The position numbers were made by a program, and so were the translations under genes. Positions 19,317 to 31,480 of a stretch of 64,000 nucleotides of DNA are shown here, in pieces; positions within the stretch are counted from its first letter, which is position 1; every line of letters starts with the position of its first letter. The stretch is taken from contig NZ_CP121446.1 in assembly GCF_030643905.1 (NCBI RefSeq), forward strand, positions 2,896,001 to 2,960,000, given 5' to 3'. The notes under the pieces were generated by a model. The model saw nothing but the letters and a program-made list of their open reading frames with translations, was not told where the DNA came from and made no database searches. Source of the stretch: Flavobacterium sp. IMCC34852 (GTDB taxonomy: Bacteria > Bacteroidota > Bacteroidia > Flavobacteriales > Flavobacteriaceae).

Positions 19317-20591
19317 ATGATAAATAAAAGCACATTAGCCATTATTTTAGGTGGCGGACAAGGTTCAAGATTAGCACCACTGACACAAACCCGTTCCAAA
19401 CCCGCGGTTCCGATTGCCGGAAAATACCGTTTGGTAGACATCCCGATTTCCAATTGTATCAATTCTGATATTAAAAGAATGTTTGTCTTGACACAATTCA
19501 ATTCGGCTTCCTTAAACCAACACATTAAAAACACTTATCACTTTAGCCATTTCAGTACAGCATTCGTAGATATTTTGGCCGCAGAGCAAACGCCGGATAA
19601 CCCAACTTGGTTCCAAGGCACTGCTGATGCCGTTCGCCAATGCATGCATCACTTTATGAACCATGAGTTTGATTATGCTTTGATATTGTCGGGTGACCAA
19701 CTGTATCAAATGGATTTTAACGCCATGATCAAAGCCCATCATGATTCCGGTGCTGCGATTTCTATAGCCACTTTACCGGTAACGGCCAAAGAAGCGCCCG
19801 AATTTGGTATCTTGAAAACCGATTCCGAAAATTACATTACTTCCTTTATTGAAAAACCTAATGTGAGTTTGTTACCCGAATGGACATCGGAAGTCAGTGA
19901 AGAATCTAAAGCAGAAGGCAAACACTATTTGGCCTCAATGGGAATTTATATCTTCAATAAAGAATTGTTGGTCGAGTTGATGAAAAATCCCGACACCAAA
20001 GATTTTGGTAAAGAAATTATTCCGCAAGCCATTGGCAAACAAAAAGTATTAAGCTATCAATACGAAGGATATTGGACCGACATTGGAAACATAGATTCTT
20101 TCTTTGAAGCCAATTTAGGATTAACCGATGACATTCCGAAGTTCAATCTTTTTGATAATTCGAGCAAAATTTATACCCGCGCCAGGGTTTTACCGCCATC
20201 CAAAATTACCGGTGCTTCTACGATAGACAAATCGGTTATAGCAGAAGGTTGTATATTGAATGGTGTAACGGTGGAACATTCGGTTATAGGTATCAGAAGT
20301 CGTGTAGGTTTTGGTTCCACCATCCTAAACTCTTATCTGATGGGAAATGATTATTACCAAAACCTGGAAGAAATCAGAACCAATTCGACTCAAGGTATTA
20401 TCAATATTGGTATTGGTGAAAGATGTTATATCAACAACACCATAGTCGACAAAGACTGTCGCATAGGAAATGATGTCCGACTTAACGGCGGCAAACATTT
20501 AGAAGACACCAACAACGATTTATACACCATAAAAGACGGTATAATAGTCGTCAAGAAAGGCGCTATCCTTCCTGATGGTTTTACCGTATAA
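19317..20591 (+). CDS. glgC: Glucose-1-phosphate adenylyltransferase
   Basis: 424 residues. The N-terminal nucleotidyltransferase domain shows GGGQGSRLAPLTQTRSKPAV, the ADP-glucose pyrophosphorylase signature. The sugar-phosphate region is IEKPN, and the C-terminal third is a left-handed beta-helix with hexapeptide-like repeats. It makes ADP-glucose from ATP and glucose-1-phosphate, the committed step of glycogen synthesis. It is co-transcribed with glgA and ends at a strong terminator. Confidence 0.96.
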   Translation: MINKSTLAIILGGGQGSRLAPLTQTRSKPAVPIAGKYRLVDIPISNCINSDIKRMFVLTQFNSASLNQHIKNTYHFSHFSTAFVDILAAEQTPDNPTWFQGTADAVRQCMHHFMNHEFDYALILSGDQLYQMDFNAMIKAHHDSGAAISIATLPVTAKEAPEFGILKTDSENYITSFIEKPNVSLLPEWTSEVSEESKAEGKHYLASMGIYIFNKELLVELMKNPDTKDFGKEIIPQAIGKQKVLSYQYEGYWTDIGNIDSFFEANLGLTDDIPKFNLFDNSSKIYTRARVLPPSKITGASTIDKSVIAEGCILNGVTVEHSVIGIRSRVGFGSTILNSYLMGNDYYQNLEEIRTNSTQGIINIGIGERCYINNTIVDKDCRIGNDVRLNGGKHLEDTNNDLYTIKDGIIVVKKGAILPDGFTV

Positions 20592-20593
20592 AT

Positions 20594-20626
20594 AAAAAAA
20601 AACACTCTTGAAGAGTGTTTTTTTTT
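20594..20626. terminator. Bidirectional terminator after glgC
   Basis: Stem AACACTCTT / AAGAGTGTT with A-run and T-run flanks. It lies between convergent glgC and the cytochrome gene. Confidence 0.9.
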
Positions 20627-20627
20627 A

Positions 20628-20930
20628 TTACTGCATAGTCAGATAATTGTAAATTTTTTGGCCTTGTGCTTCATTCAAACGGGCTTTGGGCGCCATTCTG
20701 GCCACAATCGGTTTCCATTGTTCTGCATTGAAATCACTAGCTTTGTACAAAGAATGACATCTGGCACAACTGTTCTCGTATAGGCTTTTCCCTTCGGCTA
20801 ATTCGGCGGTCAAGGTAACAGCTGCCTTTACTTCTTCTTTTGGTGTTGCTGCAGTCGGCACACTCGATTTTGAGGCACACGAATAAATAATGGTGGCCAA
20901 AACAGCCAATGCTAGTACTTTGTATTTCAT
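20628..20930 (-). CDS. Small c-type cytochrome lipoprotein
   Basis: 100 residues with a lipoprotein signal (LAVLATIIYSCAS) and a single haem c attachment motif CARCH preceded by GKSLYENS, typical of class I cytochrome c. Met in KPIVARMAPKARL is a candidate axial ligand. It is exported and probably anchored to a membrane facing the periplasm, as a small electron carrier. No partner oxidase gene is adjacent. Confidence 0.88.
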   Translation of the reverse strand: MKYKVLALAVLATIIYSCASKSSVPTAATPKEEVKAAVTLTAELAEGKSLYENSCARCHSLYKASDFNAEQWKPIVARMAPKARLNEAQGQKIYNYLTMQ

Positions 20931-20962
20931 AATTATTGGTTTTATTGGTTCAAGTAAATGTA

Positions 20963-20996
20963 AAGAAAAATCCCAACCGTAAAAGATTGGGATTCT
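20963..20996 (-). terminator. Terminator after the cyclophilin-FKBP gene
   Basis: Stem AATCCCAA / TTGGGATT. On the minus strand it is followed by TTTTTC, about 27 bp beyond the stop of the upstream minus-strand gene. Confidence 0.75.
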
Positions 20997-21022
20997 TATT
21001 TAATCAAAACTTAAGTTTTATA

Positions 21023-21958
21023 TTATCCTTTAACGTCCATTAATTCTACGTCAAAGATCAAAGTTGCATTGGGCGGAATTACACCACCGGCGCCGCTTGA
21101 ACCGTAACCTAAATAAGAAGGAATTACAAAACGCGCTTTATCTCCAACTTGCAACAAGGCAATCCCTTCATCCCAACCTTCGATTACATGACCTTTTCCT
21201 AATGGGAATTCGATTGGTTTTTTGCGTGGGTAAGACGAGTCGAATGTTTTACCATTTTCTAATTGTCCGGTGTAATGAACCGAAACTGTCTTTCCGGCTT
21301 CGGCCTTTTTTCCGTTGCCTTTTTGGATGAACTTGTAACGCAACCCGCTGTCCGTTTTTTCGAAACCGGCGGCAATTTTTTCCATAGCCGCTTCAGCCGC
21401 TTTTTTGGCTTCTTCGATTCTTCTTTGTCTGGATCCTTCAAAAGTTCTGAAAGATTCGATGGCATTCCATTTTTGCGCTTCGTCACCTACTCTTACGATT
21501 TCAAGGCTTTCGATTATATCGCCTTGGGCAATTTCGTTTACGATATCTTGTCCTTCTACCACATGCCCAAAAACGGTGTGCTTGTCATCTAACCAAGTAG
21601 TTGGTACGTGTGTGATGAAAAACTGAGAACCATTAGTTCCCGGACCGGCATTCGCCATAGATAAAACACCCGGTTTGTCGTGTCTTAAATCCACATGAAA
21701 TTCATCATCAAAATTATAACCCGGACCGCCCGAACCTATACCTTGAGGACAACCGCCTTGGATCATAAAATCGGGGATTACTCGGTGGAATTTTAAGCCA
21801 TCGTAATAAGGTTTTCCCATAGGTTTGGCCGAATTCTCCAGTTGCCCTTCGGCTAAGCCTACAAAGTTTCCTACTGTTCCCGGGGTTAAATCGTGTGTTA
21901 GTTTTACTAAAATCGTCCCTTTGGTGGTGTTGAATTTAGCGTATATTCCGTTTTCCAT
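21023..21958 (-). CDS. Peptidyl-prolyl isomerase: cyclophilin-FKBP fusion
   Basis: 311 residues. Residues 1-170 are a cyclophilin domain (FHRVIPDFMIQGGCPQGIGSGG, NGSQFFITHVPT). After a charged helical linker, residues about 205-311 are an FKBP domain (VSVHYTGQLENGKTFDSSY, VIEGWDEGIALLQVGDKARF, YGSSGAGGVIPPNATLIFDV). Both catalyse proline isomerisation during folding. No signal peptide is visible, so it is probably cytoplasmic. Two-domain fusions of this kind occur in Bacteroidota. Confidence 0.95.
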   Translation of the reverse strand: MENGIYAKFNTTKGTILVKLTHDLTPGTVGNFVGLAEGQLENSAKPMGKPYYDGLKFHRVIPDFMIQGGCPQGIGSGGPGYNFDDEFHVDLRHDKPGVLSMANAGPGTNGSQFFITHVPTTWLDDKHTVFGHVVEGQDIVNEIAQGDIIESLEIVRVGDEAQKWNAIESFRTFEGSRQRRIEEAKKAAEAAMEKIAAGFEKTDSGLRYKFIQKGNGKKAEAGKTVSVHYTGQLENGKTFDSSYPRKKPIEFPLGKGHVIEGWDEGIALLQVGDKARFVIPSYLGYGSSGAGGVIPPNATLIFDVELMDVKG

Positions 21959-22030
21959 GGTTTGAATTGTTAAAATTGTGGTGCAAAGTTACTACATTAT
22001 ATTGTAAATTTGGTAACCAAAAACAAAACC

Positions 22031-22480
22031 ATGAGTTCTATTTTCAGTCAAGCTGACAACGATTTAATCATTTCCAGAATCAACCAACTCACTCCAAACA
22101 GCAAAGCTTTATGGGGAAAAATGACCGTAGACCAAATGTTGTCACATTGCCAGGCTCCATTGGATTTTGCCTTTGGAAAAACACCAATGAAAGCCAATTT
22201 TTTGATGCGTATCATTGGGAAATTAGTTCGGAATAAAATTTTGAATTCCAAAGAATACCAAAAAAACAGTCCTACTGCTCCGGCTTTTATCCGAAAGGAG
22301 ACTTATGATTTTGAAGCCGCCAAGCAAGGTCTGATTGAGAGAATCAACGTTTTTTCGGAACTGGGTCAGAAAGCCATTAAAACCACCAAACATCCTTTTT
22401 TTGGTGAGATGACTTATGAGGAATGGAGCAAAATGCACACCATGCATTTGGACCATCATTTGAGACAATTTGGAGTTTAA
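22031..22480 (+). CDS. DUF1569 protein (DinB-like fold)
   Basis: 149 residues, helical, with conserved histidines in the positions expected of a DinB/YfiT-like four-helix bundle: MLSHCQAPLDF near residue 40 and MHTMHLDHHLRQFGV at the end. DUF1569 proteins are of unknown function, but the fold often binds a metal. The ATG at 22031 is used because the upstream alternative at 22010 is not an ATG. A methyltransferase gene follows after 24 bp. Confidence 0.8.
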   Translation: MSSIFSQADNDLIISRINQLTPNSKALWGKMTVDQMLSHCQAPLDFAFGKTPMKANFLMRIIGKLVRNKILNSKEYQKNSPTAPAFIRKETYDFEAAKQGLIERINVFSELGQKAIKTTKHPFFGEMTYEEWSKMHTMHLDHHLRQFGV

Positions 22481-22504
22481 AAAAAGAAAAAAAATAGAGA
22501 ATAG

Positions 22505-23305
22505 ATGAAAGAGCCATCCGACTATATTAACATCAATAAAGCAACTTGGAATAACAAGACTGATGTTCACATCGCTTCCGAGTTTTATGATATGGAAGGT
22601 TTTCTGAAGGGAAAATCGACACTGAACGACATTGAGTTGGACTTACTTGGTGATGTTTCAAGGAAAAAAATATTGCATTTGCAATGTCACTTTGGTCAAG
22701 ACACGATGTCGTTGGCGCGAATGGGTGCCAAAGTAACCGGCTTAGATTTATCAGACAAGGCTATTGACAGAGCCCGAGCATTAGCGCAAAAACTAAACCT
22801 TGACGTGACATTTGTTTGTTCCGATATTTATGATGCGCCGAATTTCATCACCGAAAAATTCGATCTTGTTTTCACGAGTTACGGCACCATTGGTTGGTTT
22901 CCCGATTTGGAGAAATGGGCGAAGGTTGTTTCGCATTTTTTAAAGCCTAACGGTAAATTCATCATGGCCGATTTTCACCCTGTGGTTTGGATGTTTGACA
23001 ATGATTTTGAAACGGTTTTCTATAACTATTTTAATGTAGAACCAATCGTTGAAAACGAAACCGGAACTTACGCCGACCGCGAAGCCGAAATAGCCACTAA
23101 AACCATCACTTGGAACCATCCGATTTCGGAGATTTTGAACAGTTTAATTCAAAGTGGTTTAGAAATCAATTCGTTTGAAGAATATGATTATTCGCCGTAC
23201 AATTGTTTCAACAAAACCGAAGAATTTGAAAAAGGAAAGTACAGAATCAAACACTTTGACAACAAAATTCCGATGGTGTATTCGATTTTGGCGTCGAAGA
23301 AATAA
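22505..23305 (+). CDS. Class I SAM-dependent methyltransferase
   Basis: 266 residues with a SAM-binding Rossmann core. Motif I appears as ILHLQCHFGQDTMSLARMGA, followed by VTGLDLSDKAIDRA and FTSYGTIGWFPDLEKWA. The C-terminal part is rich in aromatic and acidic residues. The substrate is unknown. It is probably co-transcribed with the DUF1569 gene and abuts a convergent desaturase gene with no gap. Confidence 0.88.
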   Translation: MKEPSDYININKATWNNKTDVHIASEFYDMEGFLKGKSTLNDIELDLLGDVSRKKILHLQCHFGQDTMSLARMGAKVTGLDLSDKAIDRARALAQKLNLDVTFVCSDIYDAPNFITEKFDLVFTSYGTIGWFPDLEKWAKVVSHFLKPNGKFIMADFHPVVWMFDNDFETVFYNYFNVEPIVENETGTYADREAEIATKTITWNHPISEILNSLIQSGLEINSFEEYDYSPYNCFNKTEEFEKGKYRIKHFDNKIPMVYSILASKK

Positions 23306-24445
23306 TTACCTTTTGGAATATTCCTCCATTTTCAAATCATTGTCAAACGGACTCTTCGTAAATGGATAAATCGCTTGTTTCAAATAACCCTTCGGATAAT
23401 TGGCTTCTAATAAACCGGTATCTTTGGGCCATTCTTCACCCGGCAAATAATAAGTTCCAAAAATTTTATCTATAAACGGAAAAACGGTTGCAAAGTTTTT
23501 CCCGTAATGCTCAGAATCTTTACAATGATGCCAATGGTGGTATTGTGGTGTGGCGAAAATATATTTTAAAAAACCAAAATTTATTCGAGTATTGGCATGA
23601 ATCAATACCGCATGAATCGCCATAAATATTACATAAACACTAAAAGTTATAGTGGAAAACCCAAAAACGTAAAGCGGGATAAAAGCCATGGAACGGGTCA
23701 CAAAAATATCTACAAAATGAGTTCTCGATCCGGCCAACCAATCCATATTCTCTGTAGAATGATGAATGGAATGGAAACGCCAAAGAAAATGATGACTATG
23801 AAAAAATCGATGGGTCCAATATTGGAACAAATCGGCAATAAAAAATGCCATGAACAATTCAATCAAAAAAGGCAAATTTTGAACCCAAGATTGCAAATCC
23901 GAAAGTCCCATCCAACCAAAAAACAATTTAGCCGGTTGTTGCGTGATTGCCCCGAAAAACTGAATTAACAAATGGCTAACCACAAAATAAACCAAATCGG
24001 TTCGCCATTCTTCATGAAAGGTTTTTTGTCCTTTACGTTTGGGAAAAACCATTTCTATCGGAATAAAAATAACCGCCATCAAAAGCAAATCTAACAATAA
24101 CCAATCCAACCCTAAATGCCACTTGGTCGCTCCAACAGCCGATGGTGCCACATTAAATCCACCCAAAACAATGGCCAAAGTGCAAAAAATCAAACCTATT
24201 AAAGCAAACTTCTTTTGCTTACTTACTATAAAACTGATTAATCCGAAAAAGAAAGAAGCTATAATGGCAGAAGTAAGAAGAGTTTTCATTGACTCACCGG
24301 TATAAACCTCTCTGAATTCTGGGGTAGTCAACCATTCCGGGTATTTGAAACACAATACTCCCAAAAAGGATAATATCCCTAAAAAAATTGACGCATAACC
24401 ACTGATAAATCCTTTTCCAAAATCAAGATTCTCTTTTACTTCCAT
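23306..24445 (-). CDS. Sterol desaturase / fatty acid hydroxylase family protein
   Basis: 379 residues, polytopic, with the di-iron histidine clusters of the membrane hydroxylase family: HRFFHSHHFLWRFHSIHH and later HANTRINF and YHHWHHC. About eight hydrophobic segments are visible; the N-terminal third is an extra membrane region. The family inserts oxygen or double bonds into lipids. Bacteroidota members act on membrane lipids, but the exact substrate is not evident. Confidence 0.9.
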   Translation of the reverse strand: MEVKENLDFGKGFISGYASIFLGILSFLGVLCFKYPEWLTTPEFREVYTGESMKTLLTSAIIASFFFGLISFIVSKQKKFALIGLIFCTLAIVLGGFNVAPSAVGATKWHLGLDWLLLDLLLMAVIFIPIEMVFPKRKGQKTFHEEWRTDLVYFVVSHLLIQFFGAITQQPAKLFFGWMGLSDLQSWVQNLPFLIELFMAFFIADLFQYWTHRFFHSHHFLWRFHSIHHSTENMDWLAGSRTHFVDIFVTRSMAFIPLYVFGFSTITFSVYVIFMAIHAVLIHANTRINFGFLKYIFATPQYHHWHHCKDSEHYGKNFATVFPFIDKIFGTYYLPGEEWPKDTGLLEANYPKGYLKQAIYPFTKSPFDNDLKMEEYSKR

Positions 24446-24545
24446 ATTGCATTGTGTTTTTTGCGAATATAGAAAAAGTTCATTTTGAATAAGGTTTATT
24501 TTATCAACAACTCATTATGGTTATCTTTGCCCAATATTTATCGCC

Positions 24546-25223
24546 ATGCGAATAGACATCATTACCATATTACCCGATTTATTGCGCAGTCCGTTTGAAG
24601 GCTCAATTATGAAACGTGCCATCGAAAAAGGATTGGTGGAAGTGCATTTTCACAACCTGAGAGATTATACGACCAACAAGCAAAAAAGTGTTGATGATTA
24701 CCAATTTGGCGGTGGTGCCGGAATGGTGATGATGATTCAACCGATAGACGATTGTATTACCCATTTGAAAAGCCAACGCGACTATGATGAAATCATTTAT
24801 ATGTCGCCCGACGGAGAAACTTTGAACCAAAAAATGGCCAATACCATGTCGATGTACGAGAATATTATTATTCTGTGCGGACATTACAAAGGCGTGGACC
24901 AACGCGTTCGCGATCATTTTATTACCAAAGAAATTTCCATCGGTGATTATGTACTTTCCGGTGGTGAAATTGGTGCCATTGTTTTTTGCGATGCGATTAT
25001 CCGTTTGATTCCGGGTGTTTTAAGCGATGAAACTTCGGCCTTGACTGACAGTTTTCAAGACAACTTACTATCGGGACCGATATATACACGACCGGCAGAT
25101 TACAAAGGTTGGAAAGTGCCTGAAGTATTGACCAGCGGTCATTTTGCCAAAATAGAAAAATGGCGGGAAGATATGGCGTACGAACATACCAAAAACAGGC
25201 GACCTGACTTACTTGAAGAGTAG
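24546..25223 (+). CDS. trmD: tRNA (guanine37-N1)-methyltransferase
   Basis: 225 residues of the SPOUT knot family. Visible are [13 protein letters not shown], the [14 protein letters not shown] loop, the SAM-binding knot [12 protein letters not shown], and GDYVLSGGE. It methylates G37 next to the anticodon to prevent frameshifting. It stands upstream of rplS as in many bacteria, though here a 209-bp repeat-rich spacer separates them. TATCTTTG at 24522 resembles the Bacteroidota -7 promoter element. Confidence 0.96.
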   Translation: MRIDIITILPDLLRSPFEGSIMKRAIEKGLVEVHFHNLRDYTTNKQKSVDDYQFGGGAGMVMMIQPIDDCITHLKSQRDYDEIIYMSPDGETLNQKMANTMSMYENIIILCGHYKGVDQRVRDHFITKEISIGDYVLSGGEIGAIVFCDAIIRLIPGVLSDETSALTDSFQDNLLSGPIYTRPADYKGWKVPEVLTSGHFAKIEKWREDMAYEHTKNRRPDLLEE

Positions 25224-25352
25224 AAAAAGTTATGAATTATGAGTTATGAGTTGTTAGACTAACCCATAATAATTTGACTTTTAATACTTTACACTCTTCA
25301 AAAATCATAAAAAAAATTCATAATTCATAATTCATAATTCGTAATTCTTTTC
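25224..25352. repeat. AT-rich inverted/direct repeats between trmD and rplS
   Basis: GAATTATGAGTTATGAG near 25233 and three tandem ATTCATAATTC-type units near 25315-25340 are complementary. They could form a long AT-rich hairpin in the trmD-rplS spacer. This resembles the short dispersed repeats found elsewhere in the window. TATATTTG at 25353 is a likely -7 element for rplS. Confidence 0.5.
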
Positions 25353-25432
25353 TATATTTGCCCCCACATTTGACCAACCTCTGGCGAAAACCGTGAATGT
25401 TGCTCAGATTTAAACCATAATAAGTATTAAAA

Positions 25433-25783
25433 ATGGCAAATTTAGTAGATTTCGTTAACAACGAATTATCGACAAAAAAAGATTTCCCTGCGTTTGGTGC
25501 CGGTGACACTATCACTGTGTACTACGAAATTAAAGAGGGTGAAAAAACAAGAACTCAGTTTTTCAAAGGAGTTGTTATTCAAAGAAAAGGTGCCGGATTG
25601 ACTGAAACTTTCACAATCCGCAAAATGTCAGGTGCTGTTGGTGTAGAGCGTATCTTCCCGGTAAACATGCCTGCATTGCAAAAAGTTGAAGTAAACCAAA
25701 GAGGTAAAGTGAGAAGAGCTCGTATCTACTACTTTAGAGAACTTACCGGTAAAAAAGCAAAAATCAAAGAAAGAAGAAGATAA
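25433..25783 (+). CDS. rplS: 50S ribosomal protein L19
   Basis: 116 residues, typical length. The sequence has FVNNELSTKKDFPAFGAGDT, the KEGEKTRTQFFKGVVIQRKG core, and RKMSGAVGVERIFPV followed by RRARIYYFRELTGKKAKI. It lies at the subunit interface of the ribosome. A strong terminator follows. Confidence 0.98.
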   Translation: MANLVDFVNNELSTKKDFPAFGAGDTITVYYEIKEGEKTRTQFFKGVVIQRKGAGLTETFTIRKMSGAVGVERIFPVNMPALQKVEVNQRGKVRRARIYYFRELTGKKAKIKERRR

Positions 25784-25802
25784 TACTTCGCTTTGTGCTC
25801 AT

Positions 25803-25836
25803 AAAAAAAGTCCCGATTTTGTCGGGACTTTTTTTA
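25803..25836 (+). terminator. Terminator after rplS
   Basis: Stem AGTCCCGA / TCGGGACT with a T run, about 20 bp after the rplS stop. Confidence 0.92.
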
Positions 25837-25923
25837 TTCCTGATAATTTAAATTCGATATTTTAGCAATTCAATATTTTTTTTCCCTTTAATTGTCGATT
25901 TGATAATTCAATCGATTTCGTAA

Positions 25924-28242
<2,319 letters not shown>

Positions 28243-28261
28243 TACAGATTTTAATTCCAAT

Positions 28262-28293
28262 AAAAAAAGCGACCAAAACGGTCGCTTTTTTTT
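28262..28293. terminator. Bidirectional terminator after icd
   Basis: Stem AAAAGCGACC / GGTCGCTTTT with A and T runs. It lies between convergent icd and the secreted protein gene. Confidence 0.9.
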
Positions 28294-28972
28294 ATTTCTG
28301 CTCTTCTAAAGTGCCGTCGTCTTTTAGGATGATCAATTTGGCTTTGACACCGGTAGTCAAGTTCCATTTGTTAGTGGTAATCATGCCTTTCTTTTGGTCG
28401 TAAATCACAAATTGAGCGGTATTTGGTCCGGATTCTCCTTGGTTTAAAGCTTCGATTTCTATTTTATTGATGCCTTCAGTCAAATCTAAATAAACCTCTT
28501 TATAGCTTACTTCAAGTAAAATAGCATCTACTGCGATTTTATCATTGAGCCAAATTCTAACCAAATCGCCATCGGGTGCTTCATGATCTCTACAGGCAAT
28601 ACTGATGATTTTGGTACCGGTTTTGAACTGTCCCAAAAAACTATCGCTTTTGAACTTTTCCAAAATTTCACCATCGCTGTTTTTCTGGTTCATTTTGTCA
28701 GTGTATTGTTTGGATGGATTTTCAAATTGCTCCTTCTCCATAATGCTTTTTTCCGCTTCTGGTTTTTTCTTGAGCAAGGAAACACCTTCCAAAAGTTTGT
28801 CTTTTTTATCAAAAATACTCGGATAAGTAAATGATTTAGAGGAAGTAGGCGCCACTTGACCGGAAGGATTACTCACCGGCGCAATTTTCAACGTCTTTTT
28901 AGGCGTTTCAAATTGTGAAAAACCTTTAAAAATAAAAACAAGTAAAAACAATAAAGTAAAACCCGACTTCAT
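28292..28972 (-). CDS. Hypothetical secreted protein
   Basis: 226 residues starting at MKSGFTLLFLLVFIFKGFSQ, a clean signal peptide. An upstream ATG at 29035 would add 21 charged residues and is rejected. The middle is Lys/Glu-rich. The C-terminal 110 residues (ACRDHEAPDGDLVRIWLNDKI onward) look like a compact beta-sandwich. It is probably periplasmic or surface-exposed. I do not recognise a family name, though similar proteins occur in other flavobacteria. Confidence 0.75.
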   Translation of the reverse strand: MKSGFTLLFLLVFIFKGFSQFETPKKTLKIAPVSNPSGQVAPTSSKSFTYPSIFDKKDKLLEGVSLLKKKPEAEKSIMEKEQFENPSKQYTDKMNQKNSDGEILEKFKSDSFLGQFKTGTKIISIACRDHEAPDGDLVRIWLNDKIAVDAILLEVSYKEVYLDLTEGINKIEIEALNQGESGPNTAQFVIYDQKKGMITTNKWNLTTGVKAKLIILKDDGTLEEQK

Positions 28973-29104
28973 TATAACTGCTTTTTTGTGGTTTAAATTA
29001 TCTATTAGCTGAAAATTATTATCTCTATTAACCAAACCTTAACAAATGATTAGGAGTGAAAAACCAATTTTATTAAGATTTTTGTACTAACAAACGTCAA
29101 ATTT

Positions 29105-31477
29105 ATGTCAAAAAATATTCTAACTTCCATATTTTTAATATTATTAACGTTTTCAGCCAATTCACAAGAGAAATTCACGCTCAGCGGATTGGTTTCTGAT
29201 GGGAAAAATAAAGAGACGCTTATTGGGGTTTCGCTTTACATTGCTCAAACCAAAACCAGTCTTACAACAAATGAATATGGTTTTTATTCCATCACTTTAC
29301 CCAAAGGCAATTATACATTATCTATTAGCTATGTGGGTTATCAAACCCTAGAGGAAACGATTGAACTTAACAAAGACATCAAAAAAAACTTTTTAATTAC
29401 GGAAACCAGTCAACAACTCAAGGAAGTAGTCATTGTACAAAATAACAAACGCATAGATGTCAGAAAACCGGAAATGAGTGTCAACAAACTCACCATTCAG
29501 GAAATCAAGGAAATGCCGGTGATTTTTGGGGAAGTCGATGTGATTAAATCGATACTGACACTTCCCGGTGTGACCAATGCCGGCGAAGGACAATCGGGTT
29601 TTAATGTGCGCGGCGGCGGTGCTGATCAAAACTTAGTGTTATTAGACGAAGCCACTATCTACAACTCTTCTCACCTATTTGGTTTGTTCTCCGTTTTTAA
29701 TCCGGATGCAATTAAAGATTTGAAACTGTACAAAGGTGGCATTCCCGCGAGATACGGTGGAAGATTATCCTCTATCTTAGACATTTACCAAAAAGAAGGT
29801 AACAAAAATGACTTTCACATGAACGGTGGTATCGGACTAATTTCAAGCCGCATTTTGGCCGAAGGACCAATTGTAAAAGACAAAGGTTCGTTTGTTTTTG
29901 CCGGAAGAGGTTCTTATGCACATCTGTTTTTGAAATTGTTTGACAATCCGAATTTGGCTTACTTCTATGATTTGAACACCAAACTAAGTTATTCCATCAA
30001 CGAGAAAAACAACGTCTATCTTTCGGGCTATTTTGGCAGAGATGTGTTCCAACTGAACAACAGTTTTGTGAACACTTACGGGAATGCGGTGATTAATTTC
30101 CGCTGGAACCATTTGTTTTCGGATAAGCTGTTCTCCAACTTGTCACTCATTTATTCTGATTATTACTATGGCCTTCGATTGGATTTCATCGGGTTCAATT
30201 GGGACAGCGGTATCAAAAATTACAATTTCAAATACGATTTCAAACATTATTTAACCGACAAATTCAAACTGACTTACGGAGTACAATCCAATTATTATGA
30301 CTTTAATCCGGGTAAAATTGAACCTACTGGTGAAGAATCAGGGATTAATCCCGACCAATTGGACAAAAAATATGCGTTGGAAAATGCCGTTTATTTAGAT
30401 GCCGAACACCAAATTGCCAAGAATCTCTCGCTTTCTTACGGACTTCGATTCAGCAATTTTCTGCGATTGGGCCAACAGACATTGAATACTTATGCCGATA
30501 ACCAACCGGTAACTTTTAATTCCGAATTTCAAATCTACGAAAGTGCTGAACCGACAGGAACAGTGAGTTACGGCAAGAATGAAACCATTGCTCAATTCAA
30601 CAATCTTGAGCCGCGTTTTTCGATAGCTTATACTTTAAATGATGACCAATCTATCAAAGCAAGCTACAACCGAATGACCCAATATTTACATTTGATTTCA
30701 AATACACAATCGCCAACACCTTTAGACGTTTGGGCGCCAAGTGACCAATATTTGAAACCGCAGAATTTAGACCAATTTGCCTTGGGTTATTTCCGAAACT
30801 TTAATGACGATGTGTATTCCTTGGAAGTGGAAACCTTTTATAAAAAAATCAAAAACCGTGTAGATTATATCGACGGCGCTAATTTGATAGCGAATGAAGC
30901 CATTGAAAGAGTGGTTTTAAACGGCCAAGCCAGAGCTTACGGTTTGGAAGTTTTGTTCCGAAAAAACACCGGACAATTCAAAGGTTGGGTTTCTTATACT
31001 TTATCCAGAACGGAACAGCAAGTAGTGGGCAGAACACCTGAAGAAACCGGAATCAACAACGGAGATTGGTACCGAACCGGTTTTGACAAACTCCACAATC
31101 TAGCTATTGTTGGCAATTATAAATTAAATGAAAAATGGCGTTTCAGTTCCAATTTTATTTTACAAACCGGTCAACCGGTTACTTTCCCAACCGGTCAATA
31201 TGAATACCAAGGCATCACGGTTCCAATTTTTAGTTCCAGAAACGAAAATAATTTACCGATGTACCATCGCTTAGATGTTTCAGCTACTTTGACGCCGCGA
31301 AAAAACAAAGGCAGAAAATGGCAAGCCGAATGGGTTTTTGGCATCTACAACATTTACAACCGACAAAACGCTGCTTCTATCACCTTCAGACAAAACCAAG
31401 AAACGGGTTCTAATGAAGCGCTTCGTTTGTCTATTTTCGGCTTCGTCCCGAGCGCTACTTATAACGTTAAATTTTAA
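29105..31477 (+). CDS. TonB-dependent outer-membrane receptor
   Basis: 790 residues: a signal peptide, a carboxypeptidase-regulatory-like beta domain (residues about 24-110), a plug domain (GFNVRGGGADQNLVLLDEA) and a 22-strand barrel ending SATYNVKF. It imports an unknown ligand across the outer membrane using TonB energy. The next gene, a DUF4249 lipoprotein 3 bp downstream, is its usual partner. No SusD gene is present, so it is not a standard glycan-uptake pair. Confidence 0.93.
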   Translation: MSKNILTSIFLILLTFSANSQEKFTLSGLVSDGKNKETLIGVSLYIAQTKTSLTTNEYGFYSITLPKGNYTLSISYVGYQTLEETIELNKDIKKNFLITETSQQLKEVVIVQNNKRIDVRKPEMSVNKLTIQEIKEMPVIFGEVDVIKSILTLPGVTNAGEGQSGFNVRGGGADQNLVLLDEATIYNSSHLFGLFSVFNPDAIKDLKLYKGGIPARYGGRLSSILDIYQKEGNKNDFHMNGGIGLISSRILAEGPIVKDKGSFVFAGRGSYAHLFLKLFDNPNLAYFYDLNTKLSYSINEKNNVYLSGYFGRDVFQLNNSFVNTYGNAVINFRWNHLFSDKLFSNLSLIYSDYYYGLRLDFIGFNWDSGIKNYNFKYDFKHYLTDKFKLTYGVQSNYYDFNPGKIEPTGEESGINPDQLDKKYALENAVYLDAEHQIAKNLSLSYGLRFSNFLRLGQQTLNTYADNQPVTFNSEFQIYESAEPTGTVSYGKNETIAQFNNLEPRFSIAYTLNDDQSIKASYNRMTQYLHLISNTQSPTPLDVWAPSDQYLKPQNLDQFALGYFRNFNDDVYSLEVETFYKKIKNRVDYIDGANLIANEAIERVVLNGQARAYGLEVLFRKNTGQFKGWVSYTLSRTEQQVVGRTPEETGINNGDWYRTGFDKLHNLAIVGNYKLNEKWRFSSNFILQTGQPVTFPTGQYEYQGITVPIFSSRNENNLPMYHRLDVSATLTPRKNKGRKWQAEWVFGIYNIYNRQNAASITFRQNQETGSNEALRLSIFGFVPSATYNVKF

Positions 31478-31480
31478 ACC